A DNA stretch of 64,000 nt, taken from positions 13,454,001-13,518,000 of the forward strand of contig CM082580.2 in assembly GCA_040954595.2 (NCBI GenBank), in the 5' to 3' direction. The notes below the pieces were generated by a model, which was given only the letters and a program-made list of their open reading frames with translations, did not search any database and was not told where the DNA came from. Below are positions 60,554-64,000 of this stretch, one piece after another. This DNA comes from Balanoglossus misakiensis. Taxonomy: Eukaryota; Hemichordata. Positions within the stretch are counted from its first letter, which is position 1. Every line of letters starts with the position of its first letter. The position numbers and the translations under genes were made by a program.

Positions 60554-63500
60554 TCGATTGTGAGAAGCGACGCCTCAAAATTCCTCGCGGGAAGAGACCC
60601 TGACAAGTTACAGACAATTAAGATATTCTTCTCGTTGCCATCGAGAATTAAACATGGGTCAGAACGTCGCCGTGGTATGACAGGTCAAACAAATTTATAT
60701 AATACGACGGAAATGACAGGCTTAGAAATTAATTGCGCCCTATCGACCGGGTGACTTTCCGTTTAAAATGCGTTTTATCTGTACGGAAGGTTCAATTTTT
60801 AACATCAGCAATCATGGGACATGACTGTCAAATGAGCGAGCAGGTGCACCGGGTGACGCCATTATCGTCTTCTTGATTACGTCAGCTGCTTATAGCATGA
60901 CCACTTTCATTACCCCGTCATTTAGGCAAACGCCAGACAGTTGCCAAGGTCAACCCAGAAATTTGTAATTTGTGGACATTACATTTAGAGTCAAACTTAA
61001 CATGTAACTGTAGGCCTGGTGTTCGACGTATTTTGTCTACTCCATGAATTGCAGTGCCCTGCGTGTAAAAGTTCGGCCTTTAATAATGAGTAGGGTTTAA
61101 CACGACTGTCAGGAGACATGATATTCCGTTTGATGGGAAATGTCATATTCATATATTCATATGTCTGCATCAAAACACACAAAAACCACACATTAAAAAT
61201 TGCAATTCTATTATATATACACATTGAGAATACATAAAATCGTCGTCTCTCTAGTGTCACCGACATCCTGGTCGTCTGTTTGTTCCCGACAGAATGTCAG
61301 ATCTCGACGCCGTTTTGACGGAAAAACGGAAGATTGTAGAATTGTTTCAATCAGAAGAATTAAGTTACTTTGAGTTTCTTCGTGTCTAGTTTGGATTCTC
61401 GGACAGAATTGCGTTTTTGTAGCGTTTCTGGGACCGCTTTATTTTCTGACCCTTTCACTTTGACATAATCGAGGCCGAATTCACTCACGCTTTTTCAACT
61501 TTCTACTATCTTTCTGACATTCTTAATACTCACGATTTCAATAATTTACGGGAGTCGGAAAATTGAAAATTTATATCGCTCCACAATGAATTTGACAATG
61601 ACTCTTTTTCCGTGTCAGTGACATCCTGTTATATTTTTTTCACTCTGTGCACCAGAGTTCATTAAAGAAATTCATATCCTTTCAATTTCATTCCGGAAAG
61701 TGATATAGCCGAAAGATTAAGAATTGACGCCCGTAAAGCTGTACAAATCGAACAAAAACTGGCGATTAAAACTGTCGGTTGAGAAGTTCCGGAAGTTGCA
61801 GGGGTGCTAAGGCGTGTACTTCCGCTTTCGTTTTTAATGGCCGCAGGGCGTGGCTCTTTACGCCAAATATTAGTTTATGGCTGTGTCGGATTTGTTGTCG
61901 TCAGTGACAATGAACGGTCAATATTTGAATTAAATTGGCACTATTTCACTTTAGCCTTGAATTTGAACACCGGTACTGCAATTCTTAGTAGGAAATTAAT
62001 ATCCCTGTAGTGAAAGGTTTAATGATATTATTCCCTTCGCATGTAACATAGTGTCATAGTCATTGCAGACTTGCTGACCTCGGTCGAACATATGCCAGTG
62101 TGAACGTTTCAGTATAAAAATACAACACCTATGATTTTTTTCCATCATGGCCATTTCGGTGTTGAATGTTTGTCCCCAATGAAAACACACACATACACAT
62201 TAGCTTCATATGTACAAAGAACTTTTCTCTTTATTTTCATTATATCGGAACTGTGGTACAATCTTGAAATAAGACAATACAAGACTGTTGCAGTGTCAAT
62301 CCTCCGTTTTGAATTTGATATCTCTATACATGATCCAAGTTATATCTCTGTACACTGTAATGATACATCTGCATATATCAGTCTATTTTCTGGACTGATA
62401 GAAAAGTACGGAAGCAGTGAAAAAGTCGGTTGCCATGGCGATTACACAGCAGCTCAGACAAAAGTTGAAAAGGCGGGCTTTGTTTTTTTTTATTTACATC
62501 AACAGATAAATGTCATCTAAAAATTGCTAAAGGTCTTTTCCATGCCTGTTTGATGTAGTGGCCGCTCATATAACTTTTGTCTGAACAGCTTTGCAAAGTT
62601 CAATATATGCAAATTTTGAGTTGGTGACCTTTAACCTCTGGAAGACAGACTACTGCATTAAGCTTCTAATATAAAAGGTCATCTCATAAGGTGATGAAGA
62701 CGAGGGGGGTGTGGCTCAGGCCCAGTATATCCATATAACACTATAGATACAAATGTATAACCACTTATGAATTTCATCCTTGTGGTGGTATTTACTTTTC
62801 AAACAAATCTTTCACTTTTGACTTTTATGTCTTGTGTAACTGATAGCACCGTGATGAAAAGTTTTGATCAGAAAGTTTTCTAGTTTTTTGTTCATTTGAC
62901 GGGTGCAGAAGTTACAGCAGAATGAAAGATGTCTGATGTGAGGAGAGATATCAAGCAGTTTTACATTCAGTGAGGAATATTCGAGTCTAAAAGATTAGTA
63001 TAAAGCTGCTCCATTTCCACATGAGCTTTACTAAACATCAGAAAGCGAGTGAATCAGGACAAAGAAAAAAAATGAGATTATAAAACCATTACCGGTCTGA
63101 TTTTACAAATAAATTATACAAATCTTCCAACACCACTTTTTGGAAGATAAACAACACAAAATAAAAGTGACCCATCTGCTGCCATGGCAACACATGACAG
63201 GCAAAATTAAATGCTCACATTGAAGAAGTAGCATTATATGCTTTTTCACCTTTAATCTTTATACAATATACAATAAAAACTAATAATCTCTACAGTAATG
63301 CTACACCAAATTCTTCTGTAAACTGTACACAGAGGTGAAAGCTATAGACTCTTTTTGAAATAAAAATAATTATTAAACATAACGTGGGCTAACCTTTCTC
63401 TCCTGCCCAGGAGATACATTACGCTGCCTGGAATTAGGGCATGTCATGTAATATCATAATTATCATATCATATCACTGAATTAAAAATATCTGAAGCTCA

Positions 63501-64000
63501 TGGCATTTTTGGACAACAAAATCTTGGCTTTTTCCACATCATGTCATATCACATCACATCACAGGCAAAAATACATTCTTGAAAAAATAAACCTCTTTGC
63601 AAATAACATTATTGCTATTATTTTTCTAAATAATAAATAATCTTGATTTTGGAAATTGTTTTAAAAAGAAGAAGCCATTCTCTGATTGTTGGGTCCCTCT
63701 CTCTTTCTTTCTTATTTAATAATGAAAAGTTGCACAAGGTTCCCCAACCAGAACACCATACTATATTATTAGCTGTATCTGTTTCTATATTCTTTTGCCT
63801 CTATATGTTTAAAGCATTTACTGTTCAAAAAACCTTATAAAGTCTCTGTATATACATTTCACTGTACAGTAGGGTTAATTCTCACCCCTCCCCCAATACT
63901 CCCAACCCCTCCTCATTCAAGACCCCTCATTTACAACTAAATTCTAACACCATCTCTGAATAACAAATCCAAGCAGTGGATTGGAAATTATTTTGTGCGA
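60554..64000. other. AT-rich region without recognised genes
   Basis: No exon with family motifs on either strand. The 129-codon frame at 62131-62520 has no motif or splice context. A 31-codon ATG frame at 61293-61388 follows an AG acceptor-like site. Imperfect inverted repeats (CAGACAAAAGTT near 62455 and AACTTTTGTCTG near 62573) are seen. The right end, from about 62.6 kb, has UTR-like composition and could be the 3' end of a minus-strand gene beyond the window. Confidence 0.4.

Noticed and set aside
61293-61388. 31-codon ATG frame after an acceptor-like CAG
   Set aside because: The composition looks coding-like, but it is too short, has no donor and no partner exon.
62131-62520. 129-codon plus-strand open frame
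   Set aside because: AT-rich, no recognised motif, no supporting splice signals or neighbouring exons.

Overview
This is animal nuclear DNA: compact genes cut by many short phase-conserved introns with GT-AG borders, AT-rich intergenic sequence, microsatellites and mobile elements. The gene families (CRK, an anion-selective Cys-loop receptor, M28B carboxypeptidase, MBOAT1/2-like acyltransferases, a MEGF/Draper-type EGF receptor) fit an invertebrate deuterostome such as a hemichordate, cephalochordate or echinoderm. Nothing in the window fixes the species.

Layout. 0.1-0.9 kb (+): 3' end of CRK. 4.0-4.2 kb (+): isolated first exon of a glutamate-carboxypeptidase-II-like gene. 5.1-8.8 kb (+): RING/coiled-coil protein. 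9.8-11.0 kb (+): single-exon EamA transporter. 12.6-19.1 kb (-): glycine/GABA-type chloride channel subunit, 9 exons. 21.4-26.6 kb (-): complete 17-exon carboxypeptidase, 751 aa. 27.4-37.0 kb (-): MBOAT gene A, interrupted by a 3.9-kb foldback element. 40.5-45.8 kb (+): MBOAT gene B. 46.3-49.6 kb (-): EGF-repeat receptor. 52.4-56.1 kb (-): MBOAT gene C. 58.8-60.6 kb (-): two weak exons of an unrecognised gene. The rest of 56-64 kb shows no clear gene.

The three MBOAT genes are paralogs with matching exon phases and near-identical exon lengths, so exons can be aligned one to one. That alignment reveals the most interesting structure. A foldback element built from 134-bp units (four 31-bp modules plus a 10-bp module), with a second inverted-repeat element nested inside it, sits within a coding exon of gene A. 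It is flanked by a near-perfect 18/19-bp duplication of the exon sequence. The duplicated flanks offer a consensus splice donor and an in-frame acceptor, so the whole element could be removed as a new intron, leaving a protein one residue shorter than the ancestral form. Genes B and C also carry repeat structures at splice borders: a duplicated acceptor/exon start in B, and a palindromic element touching a donor in C. Genes B and C have His where the family normally has its conserved Asn.

Exon coordinates were read by hand from splice signals, reading frame and paralog alignment. No database search or transcript data were available.
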